NCBI GenBank assembly: GCA_041394725.1
Contig: JAWKHR010000077.1
Span: 1 to 21,321, forward strand
Direction of reading: 5' to 3'
Source of the DNA: JAWKHR01 sp041394725
GTDB lineage: Bacteria > Acidobacteriota > Vicinamibacteria > Vicinamibacterales > SCN-69-37
DNA length: 21,321 bases
The position numbers were made by a program, and so were the translations under genes. Under the pieces are notes generated by a model. It saw only the letters and a list, made by a program, of their open reading frames with translations. It was not told the DNA's origin and made no database searches. How positions within the stretch are numbered: position 1 is the first letter of the stretch; every line of letters starts with the position of its first letter. This document shows, one piece after another, positions 15,310-21,321 of the stretch.

Positions 15310-16572
15310 TCAGTCGGCCACGGGCGCGGCCACCGCCCAGTGCGCGTCTTCCAGGTAGGTCGCCTCGCCGCGGTCCCAGCCGCCCTCCCGCGTGCGGTCC
15401 ATCAGCACCTCGAACGGGCACAGCCCGTCCTCGGACCAGCTCGGCGTGCTGCCGATGCCGCCGACCAGGACAATCGAGAGCGTGTAGCGTCCCGCGTAGA
15501 GGTGCAGGCGGGGGATCTCGCAGCGCAGCGTGTGGACGCCCGGCGTCCGGCAGAGGGGCGTGTCGTCCGAGTCGTACAGCCAGAGGTGCATGATGCGCCG
15601 GTTGTCGGCGTCGCACGCGGTGACCTCGAACCGTGCGCTGTCGAGCGGCCGGTGGACCGTCAGGTCCGCCTCCAGGGTCATCGGCGCGCCGTGCTGCTGG
15701 ACGTTGTGCGGCGACGACGTGTGCAGGCGCAGCCGGCTGACGCCGTTGCGATCCGGCGCCACGCTCCCGGTGTACTCGAGGTTCGTCGCCGCGCCGTGCC
15801 CGAGGTACGCCGAAATGACCTCCTGCGAGGGCCCGGCCTTCGCCACGCGGCCGTCCACGAGCAGGACCGCGCGCTGGGTCAGGGTGGCGACCGCCTCCAT
15901 GTTGTGGCTGACGAACAGCACCGTCCGGCCGCCGCGCGTGACCTCGCCCATCTTGCCGAGGCATTTCGCCTGGAACTCCGCGTCGCCGACGGCGAGCACC
16001 TCGTCGATGACGAGGATCTCGGGCTCCAGGTGCGCCGCGACGGCGAACGCCAGGCGGACGTACATGCCCGACGAGTACCGCTTGACCGGCGTATCCACGA
16101 ACTGCTCCACGCCGCTGAACGCGATGATCTCGTCGAGCTTCCGGCGGATCTCGGCCTTGGTCATCCCGAGGATCGCGCCGTTCAGGAAGATGTTCTCGCG
16201 GCCGGTGAGATCGGGGTGGAAGCCCGTGCCGACCTCGAGCAGGCTCGCGATGCGACCGCGCACCCGGATCTGCCCCTTCGTCGGCGCGGTGACCTGCGAG
16301 AGCACCTTCAGCATCGTGCTCTTGCCCGCGCCGTTGCGGCCGACGATGCCGAGCGCCTCGCCCTCGCGCACGTCGAAGCTCACGTCGTCGAGCGCCCAGA
16401 ACGTCTGGCCGCGCAGCCGGCTGCGGTCTTCCTCGCCGATCTTGGCGTGCGGATCCGGCTGCCGGGTCACGCGCGCCCAGACGCGGGCGAGGTCCTCCTG
16501 CAGGGTGGCACTGCCGATGCTGCCCAGGCGGTAGGCCTTGCTGACGGACTCGACGGAAACGGCGATGGACAT
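15310..16572 (-). CDS. wzt: Polysaccharide ABC transporter ATP-binding protein with C-terminal carbohydrate-recognition domain (Wzt-like)
   Basis: The product is 420 residues in two parts. The ATPase has Walker A GRNGAGKST (residues 78-86), the Q-loop region, the transporter signature YSSGMYVRL (166-174), Walker B ILVIDEVLAVGD (186-197) and the H-loop FVSHN with His223. The N-terminal insertion around residues 25-58 is common in polysaccharide and teichoic-acid exporters. Residues ~255-420 form a beta-rich extra domain (EADLTVHRPLDSARFEVTA, AGRYTLSIVLVGG) like the Wzt C-terminal domain, which in E. coli O8/O9 binds the modified chain end before export. ATP hydrolysis drives transfer of the lipid-linked glycan across the inner membrane with the permease encoded 24 bases upstream. 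The symbol is given by family resemblance and context. Confidence 0.92.
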   Translation of the reverse strand: MSIAVSVESVSKAYRLGSIGSATLQEDLARVWARVTRQPDPHAKIGEEDRSRLRGQTFWALDDVSFDVREGEALGIVGRNGAGKSTMLKVLSQVTAPTKGQIRVRGRIASLLEVGTGFHPDLTGRENIFLNGAILGMTKAEIRRKLDEIIAFSGVEQFVDTPVKRYSSGMYVRLAFAVAAHLEPEILVIDEVLAVGDAEFQAKCLGKMGEVTRGGRTVLFVSHNMEAVATLTQRAVLLVDGRVAKAGPSQEVISAYLGHGAATNLEYTGSVAPDRNGVSRLRLHTSSPHNVQQHGAPMTLEADLTVHRPLDSARFEVTACDADNRRIMHLWLYDSDDTPLCRTPGVHTLRCEIPRLHLYAGRYTLSIVLVGGIGSTPSWSEDGLCPFEVLMDRTREGGWDRGEATYLEDAHWAVAAPVAD

Positions 16573-16596
16573 GTCTGCGCGCAGGCTCCGATTCCC

Positions 16597-17460
16597 CTAG
16601 ACCGTGTCGGCGAACGTGCGTTCGATGTGCGTGAACAGCATCACGCCGATGACCAGAATCACCAGCATGACGCCGGCGCTGGCCGTCAGGTCCTGCGGCG
16701 TGACCGTGCCCGCGCCGAGGAAGCCCTTCCGGCAGCCCTCGATGATCGGCACGAGCGGGTTCAGCCGCGCGATCGGCTGCAGGGCGGCCGGCACGGTGGA
16801 GAGCGGGTAGATGACGGGCGTGACGAACATGAACAGCTGCACGCCGAACGTGACGAGCCGCCCGAGGTCCCGGTACCGCGTGGTCATCGCGGCGACGATG
16901 ATGCCGCAGCCCAGGCCGTACCCGGCCAGGATCAGCAGGCAGAGCGGCGTGACGAACGCCCAGGTGGTGAAGTGCACGTCCGCGCCGCTCAGCCGGTAGT
17001 AGCCGAGGGCGATCAGGAAGATCGCGAACTGGATCCCGAACGTGATCATGTTCGACAGCGCGATCGACACCGGGATCACCAGCCGGTGGAAGTACACCTT
17101 GCCGAGCAGGTTCGCGTTGACCACGAGCGCGTACGAGGTCTGCGTGAGCGTGGCCGCGAAGTACGTCCAGAGCACCGTGCCGCTCAGGTAGAACAGGAAT
17201 TTCGGCGTGCCGTCGGTGGACAGGCCGGTCACGCTGCCGAAGCCCATGAACGTGAGCGTCGCCAGGAGCGGCTGGATCACGTGCCAGAGCGGCCCGAGGA
17301 TCGTCTGCTTGTAGACCGAGGTGAAGTCGCGCCAGACGAACAGCGCGACGAGGTCGCGGTACCGCCAGAGCTCGCGGAGCCGCCAGTCCAGCCAGCCCCG
17401 GCTCGGCGTGATGACCGTGGTCCAGGGCGCGGCGTGCGCGTCGTGATCGGCAGGCGTCAT
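16597..17460 (-). CDS. wzm: Polysaccharide ABC-2 type transporter permease (Wzm-like)
   Basis: The product is 287 residues with six predicted membrane segments. The N-terminal amphipathic part LRELWRYRDLVALFVWRDF and the following YKQTILGPLWHVIQPLLATL are the classic ABC-2 polysaccharide permease signature. Later membrane segments include FLFYLSGTVLWTYFAATL, LCLLILAGYGLGCGIIVAAM and VMLVILVIGVMLFTHIERTF, and the loop VTPVIYPLSTVPAALQPIARLNP is also family-typical. It forms the channel for the lipid-linked glycan with the downstream ATPase. The ATG at 17460 is 7 bases after the GT2 stop, so the three genes appear to be one transcript. Confidence 0.92.
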   Translation of the reverse strand: MTPADHDAHAAPWTTVITPSRGWLDWRLRELWRYRDLVALFVWRDFTSVYKQTILGPLWHVIQPLLATLTFMGFGSVTGLSTDGTPKFLFYLSGTVLWTYFAATLTQTSYALVVNANLLGKVYFHRLVIPVSIALSNMITFGIQFAIFLIALGYYRLSGADVHFTTWAFVTPLCLLILAGYGLGCGIIVAAMTTRYRDLGRLVTFGVQLFMFVTPVIYPLSTVPAALQPIARLNPLVPIIEGCRKGFLGAGTVTPQDLTASAGVMLVILVIGVMLFTHIERTFADTV

Positions 17461-17467
17461 CGCGCCG

Positions 17468-18397
17468 TCAGGACCGCGCGCCCGCGCGCGACCGGCCGAC
17501 CCAGTCGCGCACCGCGTAGAAGACCGGCGGGAGAATCCGTTCCTGGAGCAGGGGATGGTCCCGCGGCGCGGCGGGCAACGCCGCCAGGTAGCGCCGGATG
17601 ACCCAGTACTGCTCCCAGTCTCGCTTCCACTTGCAGTTCTCCATCTCCGTCAGCAGGTCCTCGACGATCCCGCGCGTGATCGTGGCGCGCATCTCGTCGC
17701 TGACGCCCGGCGCCTCCTCGAGCCAGCGCAGGCACGCCGTGCGGGCCCGGACCAGGTTCTCCGGCTGGTGCGTCTGCGACGACCCGTGCTGGCGCCACGC
17801 CACCAGCGGCTCGCGCACCCGCACGAAACGCCCGGCCCCCGACAGCTCGGCGAAGTAGATCAGGTCCTCGCCCTCCCGTGCCCACGCCGGGAACCGCGTC
17901 GGCGCCTCCCGCCGCACCAGCGCGCTCGACGGCAGGATCAGGAAGTACCGCAACAGGTCACCGAGCGTCGGCTGGTCCACGGGGTTCGACGGCACCGGGA
18001 CGTCGAGGTCCTCGTACCGCTTGACGTAGTCCGTATAGCAGCAGACCACGTCCGGCTGCCCCGTGCACGCCGCCAGCTGCCGCTCGAGCTTCACCGGCTG
18101 CCAGACATCGTCGGCGTCCATGAAGGCGACCCATTCGCCCCGCGCCTGTTCCAACCCCAGGTTCCGGGCCTGCGCCACGCCCGCATTGGCCTGGCGCAGC
18201 ACCCGCACCGGCGGACCGAATCCCTCCGCAATCCTGACTGATTCATCGGTCGACCCGTCGTCGATCACCAGTATCTCGAGGACGGGAACCGTCTGGGCCA
18301 GGACCGAGCGGACCGCTTCGCCGATGTAGGCGGCCCCGTTGTAGCAGGGCATCACCACGCTCACGTTCGCGCGGCCTGCCACCGCCGTCGGGCCCAT
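17468..18397 (-). CDS. Glycosyltransferase family 2
   Basis: The product is 309 residues from the ATG at 18397. The frame is open further upstream, but only across the divergent intergenic region and antisense to the neighbouring gene. GT-A motifs are SVVMPCYNGAAYIGEAVRSV, LVIDDGSTDES (donor loop), QANAGVAQARNLGLEQARG, and AFMDADDVWQPVKLERQL with the DxD-type metal site. SALVRREAPTRFPAWAREGED is the second catalytic region. The C-terminal third is helical and basic, without clear membrane segments. It is the first gene of the minus-strand export group, immediately before the permease, and divergent from another GT2. It presumably adds a sugar to the exported glycan. Confidence 0.88.
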   Translation of the reverse strand: MGPTAVAGRANVSVVMPCYNGAAYIGEAVRSVLAQTVPVLEILVIDDGSTDESVRIAEGFGPPVRVLRQANAGVAQARNLGLEQARGEWVAFMDADDVWQPVKLERQLAACTGQPDVVCCYTDYVKRYEDLDVPVPSNPVDQPTLGDLLRYFLILPSSALVRREAPTRFPAWAREGEDLIYFAELSGAGRFVRVREPLVAWRQHGSSQTHQPENLVRARTACLRWLEEAPGVSDEMRATITRGIVEDLLTEMENCKWKRDWEQYWVIRRYLAALPAAPRDHPLLQERILPPVFYAVRDWVGRSRAGARS

Positions 18398-18403
18398 CCA
18401 GCT

Positions 18404-18409
18404 ATCATA
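18404..18409 (-). promoter_or_regulatory. Possible -10 element for a leaderless or very short-leader transcript
   Basis: On the minus strand TATGAT is followed by AGCTGG and then the ATG at 18397, so a start 7 bases after the hexamer would fall on the A of the ATG. At 17-base spacing the -35 hexamer would be GTCACC, only 3 of 6 to TTGACA. The rest of the 142-base divergent gap has an imperfect GC palindrome (18422-18439), TTGTT/AACAA arms (18468-18488) and a plus-strand TATGAT (18522-18527) 12 bases before the opposite ATG. None of these is convincing alone. Confidence 0.3.
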
Positions 18410-18539
18410 CCCGCCGCTTCGGGCCCGGTGACCGGGGCCGGGCAGCCCCGTGTGCGCCGTCCTCAAATTGTTGCAGTTGTGTGAACAACGTGACGGGTGA
18501 TGCCCGCGGCCGGGCCGCCGATATGATGGACTGGAACCG

Positions 18540-19520
18540 ATGCCCGAGCCCCGCCTGAGCGTCATCATCGCCACGTACAACCGCGCCAGCCTCCTGCCGG
18601 GCTGCATCGGGTCGCTGCGGGCCGCCGGCGTGCCGGACCTGCGGATCATCGTCGTGGACGACGGGTCGCAGGACGACACCGGGGAGGTCGTCCGATCGCT
18701 CGGCGACGACATCGAGTACATCCGCCAGGCCAACGGCGGCGACTGCGCCGCGCGCAACACGGGCATCCAGGCCGCCACGACGCCCTACGTCGCCTACCTC
18801 GACTCGGACGACTTCTGGCTGCCGGGCGTGGCGACGACGCTGCTCGACATGCTCGACCGGCATCCTCGGATCGGCGCGATCTTCACCGACGCGCAGGTGG
18901 GCAACCCGGCCGAGGGCTACCACTCGTGGAAGGCGTCGGCGGGCACCGACGCGTTCGACCGGATTCCCTACGAGGAGGTCGAGCCGCGACTCCGCCTGCT
19001 CGACTCGGACGCGCTCTTCCGGCTGATGATCCGGCGCAACGCGGTGTTCACGGGCGCGATCGTCCAGCGGCGCCAGCTCCTGCTCGACGCGGGGCTGTTC
19101 GACGGCACGCTGCGGGGCACCGGCGACTGGGAGCTGTGGCTCCGCCTGATTCCGCTGATGCCGTTCGCCTGGTGGCCCGATCCGCTGGCGATCTACACGC
19201 GGCACGACGACAACCTGACGAACAACCAGGATCGCATGCAGCTCGCGTTCTGCCAGGCGCTGATCCACTATCGCGCGAAGAACGGCGACTGGTACCGCCG
19301 GTACCGCGCCGAGGTGGACGAGGCACTGCGTAACCACCTCTTCTTCTACGGGTGGTCGGCTTATGAGCGGCGCGAGTACGACGTGGCGCGCGACCGGTTC
19401 AAGGAGGGGCTGCGGCACATGCCGGACGACCGGCGCCTCCGCCGGTACTGGACGGCGACGTCGCTGCCCGCGCCGGTGCTCAACGCGGCGCGGCGCGTCA
19501 AGGGCCTGCTGGCGTCCTGA
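18540..19520 (+). CDS. Glycosyltransferase family 2
   Basis: The product is 326 residues. Its GT-A features are LSVIIATYNRASLLPGCI, IVVDDGSQDDTGEVV, QANGGDCAARNTGIQAA and AYLDSDDFWLPGVATTLL with the DxD site. NAVFTGAIVQRRQLLLDAGLFD and RGTGDWELWLRLIPLMPF form the conserved catalytic/acceptor section (ED/GD-W region). The C-terminal ~70 residues resemble a tetratricopeptide-like helical pair (SAYERREYDVARDRFKEGL). It has no membrane helix. The ATG directly precedes the first motif, but a ribosome site is poor. The gene is divergent from the GT2/Wzm/Wzt group and convergent with the lyase-like gene, so it is probably a single-gene unit ending at the hairpin at 19532. Confidence 0.88.
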   Translation: MPEPRLSVIIATYNRASLLPGCIGSLRAAGVPDLRIIVVDDGSQDDTGEVVRSLGDDIEYIRQANGGDCAARNTGIQAATTPYVAYLDSDDFWLPGVATTLLDMLDRHPRIGAIFTDAQVGNPAEGYHSWKASAGTDAFDRIPYEEVEPRLRLLDSDALFRLMIRRNAVFTGAIVQRRQLLLDAGLFDGTLRGTGDWELWLRLIPLMPFAWWPDPLAIYTRHDDNLTNNQDRMQLAFCQALIHYRAKNGDWYRRYRAEVDEALRNHLFFYGWSAYERREYDVARDRFKEGLRHMPDDRRLRRYWTATSLPAPVLNAARRVKGLLAS

Positions 19521-19531
19521 TCGATCCCGAG

Positions 19532-19557
19532 CCGGCGGCCCCGACCGGGGGCGCCGG
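19532..19557. terminator. Hairpin between convergent genes, probable bidirectional terminator
   Basis: CCGGCGGCCCC (19532-19542) and GGGGGCGCCGG (19547-19557) pair over 11 bases with one mismatch around a GACC loop. It lies in the 40-base gap between two convergent stop codons, where a terminator serving both genes is expected. There is no T-tract on either side, as is common in high-GC genomes. Confidence 0.5.
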
Positions 19558-19560
19558 ACC

Positions 19561-21321
19561 TCACCCGCAGCAGACCCACAGCGACCAGACGAGCGCCGCG
19601 GCGGCCGCCAGGCCGGCGAGCGCGGCGCCAGCCGCGAGCCGTTTCGCGCGGCGCATCGCGATCTGTTTCTGCGGCACGAAGACGGGCTTGACGCCGAACG
19701 AGGCCGGCGTGCGCTCGGGCGGCGGCGCGGCGGCGTCCGGATGCGCCTCGAGCCAGGGCAGCACCAGGCCGGACGAGAGCAGCACGATGACGGGCCGCGC
19801 CAGCGTCCGCGTCGCCATGCCGCCGAGCGTGTCGACCGCGTAGCGGAAGAAGAACCGGCTGCGCTCGACGAAGCGCGCGCGCTCGTCGCCCCCGGCGTGC
19901 TGGGCCGCCATCGCGAACACGTCGCTCTTGCGCGCCTCGTGCGCGGCCCAGGTCTCGGTCGGGAACTCGAGCTTCTCCGGTCGGTCGAGGTACGGGTACT
20001 CGTGGTCGGCCATCCACCGCGCGTAGTGGAGCAGCGTCGCGCGCGCGTAGGCGTAGCGCTCGTCGCGCTGGCCGATCACCGCCTTCCACCAGAGGTACTT
20101 CCCGAGGGACTGGAAGAACATCAGGTAGAACCAGCGGTGTTCCGGCTCGTCGAGCTTCAGGCGCTCGATGGGCTCCTCCGGATGCGCCACGCGCGCGATC
20201 AGCGCCTCGGCCTTCGCGAGGAACGCCGGGTCGCCGCTCAGCCGGTGGCCGTCGAGCAGGGCGTTGACGGCGTTGGCCGGTCCCCGTCCGGGACCGTGGT
20301 ACGCGTACGACCCCGACGCGGTCGCCAGGCCCGTGGGCGCCCGGCTGAGCCATCGGAACACGGTCTTCCCGCCATCGTCCACGTCGACCACGTACCGGGC
20401 CAGACCGAGCACGGTCTCGCGCGAGGCCTCGTCGCCGGTCAGCAGATAGTGCAGCATCAGCCCGGTCGTGTAGTTGTGGTCGGGCGACGGCCCGCCGCCG
20501 TGCGTGATGCCGCGCGAGGCCACGGGATACGTGCGGTGCGTCGACGTGTCGGCGTCGCCGTAGTGGTACGTGTGCCAGAACATCCCGTGGTTGTAGGCCG
20601 ACTTGTCGCGGGTGGTGTGGTAGACGTCGATGTCGATGACGTGCGCGGCCAGCTCGTCGGCCATCGACCACCAGCGCGGGTCGCCGGACCGCAGGTACTG
20701 ATAGAGGAAGCCCGCCACCGGGTCGTACTGGTTGTTGTAGTGCGAGACCAGCGGATCCGGCCCCTGGTGGCGGATCGCCTCGTGGTCCCCGTAGATGTCG
20801 CCGAAGTGGCGCCAGCCGTACTCGTCGACGACCTCGCGCTTGTGGACGAACGTGTCGGGGCCCGCGATCGCGCTGCCGATGAGCGCGGCATGACCGGGCT
20901 CGTCGGGCGCGAGCCACGGCACGGCGCCGGCGGCGAACGTCCACGCGGGATCGGGCACGGCGACCAGCGGATTGCGGCACCAGTCGAGGGCGAGGGCGGT
21001 CACCGGGTCGGCGCCGGCCGCGATCACGCAGACGTGGGTCTTCTGCTCGCCTCCCTGCAGTTCGTGCAGGTCGGCGCTCTGTCGCGGCAGGAACCGCACG
21101 ACGAGGCGCCCGGCGTGGCGGGCGTCGCGCCCGTCGGTCCCATCGGGCGTGTCAGTCCCCTCAATCGCCCGCGGGAAATTCTGCCAGAAGTCCGGCACCG
21201 CGACCGCCACCGGCGCGGCGCCACCTGACGTGAGAATCGGCGTGGCGCGGAGCCCGGAGGTCTCGGCCGTGCCCGCGCGCACGCGGTAGCCGCGAAACTG
21301 CAGCGGGACCTGGTGGTCCAG
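19561..21321 (-). CDS. PL26/YetA-like (RIFT-barrel, exo-rhamnogalacturonan-lyase-type) protein, N-terminus outside window
   Basis: The frame is open to the window edge (reading QVPLQFRGYRVRAG before the GTG at 21282), so at least 587 residues are visible and the start is missing. DFWQNFPRAIEG and HELQGGEQKTHVCVI resemble the second domain of the PcRGLX/YetA family. Residues in the region GDIYGDHEAI, SHYNNQYDPVAGFLYQYL, YHTTRDKSAYNHGMFWHTYH and GGGPSPDHNYTTGLML look like the alpha/alpha-toroid catalytic domain, with many His, Asp and Tyr residues. Family members degrade rhamnogalacturonan-like acidic glycans. Unusually, the C-terminus is a basic patch followed by a single hydrophobic helix (LAAGAALAGLAAAAALVW) and a short Cys-Cys-Gly end, suggesting a tail anchor. 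A role in trimming the polymer made here is inference. The family name is from memory of motifs, not a search. Confidence 0.7.
   Translation of the reverse strand: MDHQVPLQFRGYRVRAGTAETSGLRATPILTSGGAAPVAVAVPDFWQNFPRAIEGTDTPDGTDGRDARHAGRLVVRFLPRQSADLHELQGGEQKTHVCVIAAGADPVTALALDWCRNPLVAVPDPAWTFAAGAVPWLAPDEPGHAALIGSAIAGPDTFVHKREVVDEYGWRHFGDIYGDHEAIRHQGPDPLVSHYNNQYDPVAGFLYQYLRSGDPRWWSMADELAAHVIDIDVYHTTRDKSAYNHGMFWHTYHYGDADTSTHRTYPVASRGITHGGGPSPDHNYTTGLMLHYLLTGDEASRETVLGLARYVVDVDDGGKTVFRWLSRAPTGLATASGSYAYHGPGRGPANAVNALLDGHRLSGDPAFLAKAEALIARVAHPEEPIERLKLDEPEHRWFYLMFFQSLGKYLWWKAVIGQRDERYAYARATLLHYARWMADHEYPYLDRPEKLEFPTETWAAHEARKSDVFAMAAQHAGGDERARFVERSRFFFRYAVDTLGGMATRTLARPVIVLLSSGLVLPWLEAHPDAAAPPPERTPASFGVKPVFVPQKQIAMRRAKRLAAGAALAGLAAAAALVWSLWVCCG

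Noticed and set aside
16506..16521. A sigma-54-like match TGGCACTGCCGATGCT on the plus strand (10 of 12)
   Set aside because: It is inside the Wzt coding region, antisense, with no plus-strand gene downstream. About one or two 10/12 matches are expected by chance in a window of this size, which also tempers confidence in the 5661 site.
15340..17601. A 753-codon plus-strand frame opposite Wzt and Wzm
   Set aside because: Low-complexity Arg/Ala/Asp/His composition and no motif; a shadow of the transporter genes. The same holds for long antisense frames at 991-2364, 1721-3007 and 19363-21228.

Overview
The window is a dense, high-GC (roughly 70% by eye) piece of bacterial chromosome carrying a cell-surface polysaccharide locus. 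It encodes six glycosyltransferases, an O-antigen-ligase-like membrane protein, a complete ABC exporter pair (Wzm/Wzt type), a nucleotide-sugar module (nucleotidyltransferase, epimerase/dehydratase, two PLP aminotransferases), a methyltransferase, a polysaccharide deacetylase, a broken SGNH hydrolase and two secreted or surface proteins. No 16S or other taxonomic marker is present. Composition, the ligase resembling the exosortase-A-associated 'O-glycosylation ligase' family, and sigma-54 promoters beside surface genes would fit an acidobacterium (Vicinamibacterales-like) or a deltaproteobacterium/myxobacterium-type Gram-negative. This is inference at low confidence.

Layout. (1) Plus-strand operon, 1-4224: a truncated GT4, the ligase/polymerase-like protein, a GT2 and a GT4, with overlapping or touching genes. 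(2) Minus strand, 5579-4203: a Tat-exported protein of unknown function, convergent with the first operon. (3) Plus strand, 5861-7877: a GT2, then a polysaccharide deacetylase with its own near-perfect -24/-12 promoter. (4) Long minus-strand run, 18397 down to 7888. It starts with GT2, Wzm and Wzt, then after a 125-base gap epimerase, nucleotidyltransferase, aminotransferase, GT4, second aminotransferase, methyltransferase and the frameshifted SGNH hydrolase. (5) A divergent GT2 on the plus strand at 18540-19520. (6) A convergent, window-truncated PL26/YetA-like large protein at 19561-21321 on the minus strand.

How it may work together (inference): the sugar module makes an activated amino- or deoxy-sugar. 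The glycosyltransferases assemble a glycan on a lipid carrier, and Wzm/Wzt exports it, with the Wzt C-terminal domain probably recognising the modified chain. The ligase-like protein transfers or polymerises it outside the membrane. The deacetylase, the SGNH enzyme and the lyase-fold protein modify or trim it.

The most unusual signals are two sigma-54 (-24/-12) promoter matches, one upstream of the deacetylase and one upstream of the Tat-exported orphan, and a ~1 kb stretch (about 8041-9060). In that stretch GC falls to about 59% and an otherwise recognisable SGNH hydrolase is split by about eight frameshifts, several at homopolymer runs. I did not find an RNA gene, CRISPR array, insertion sequence or attachment site.
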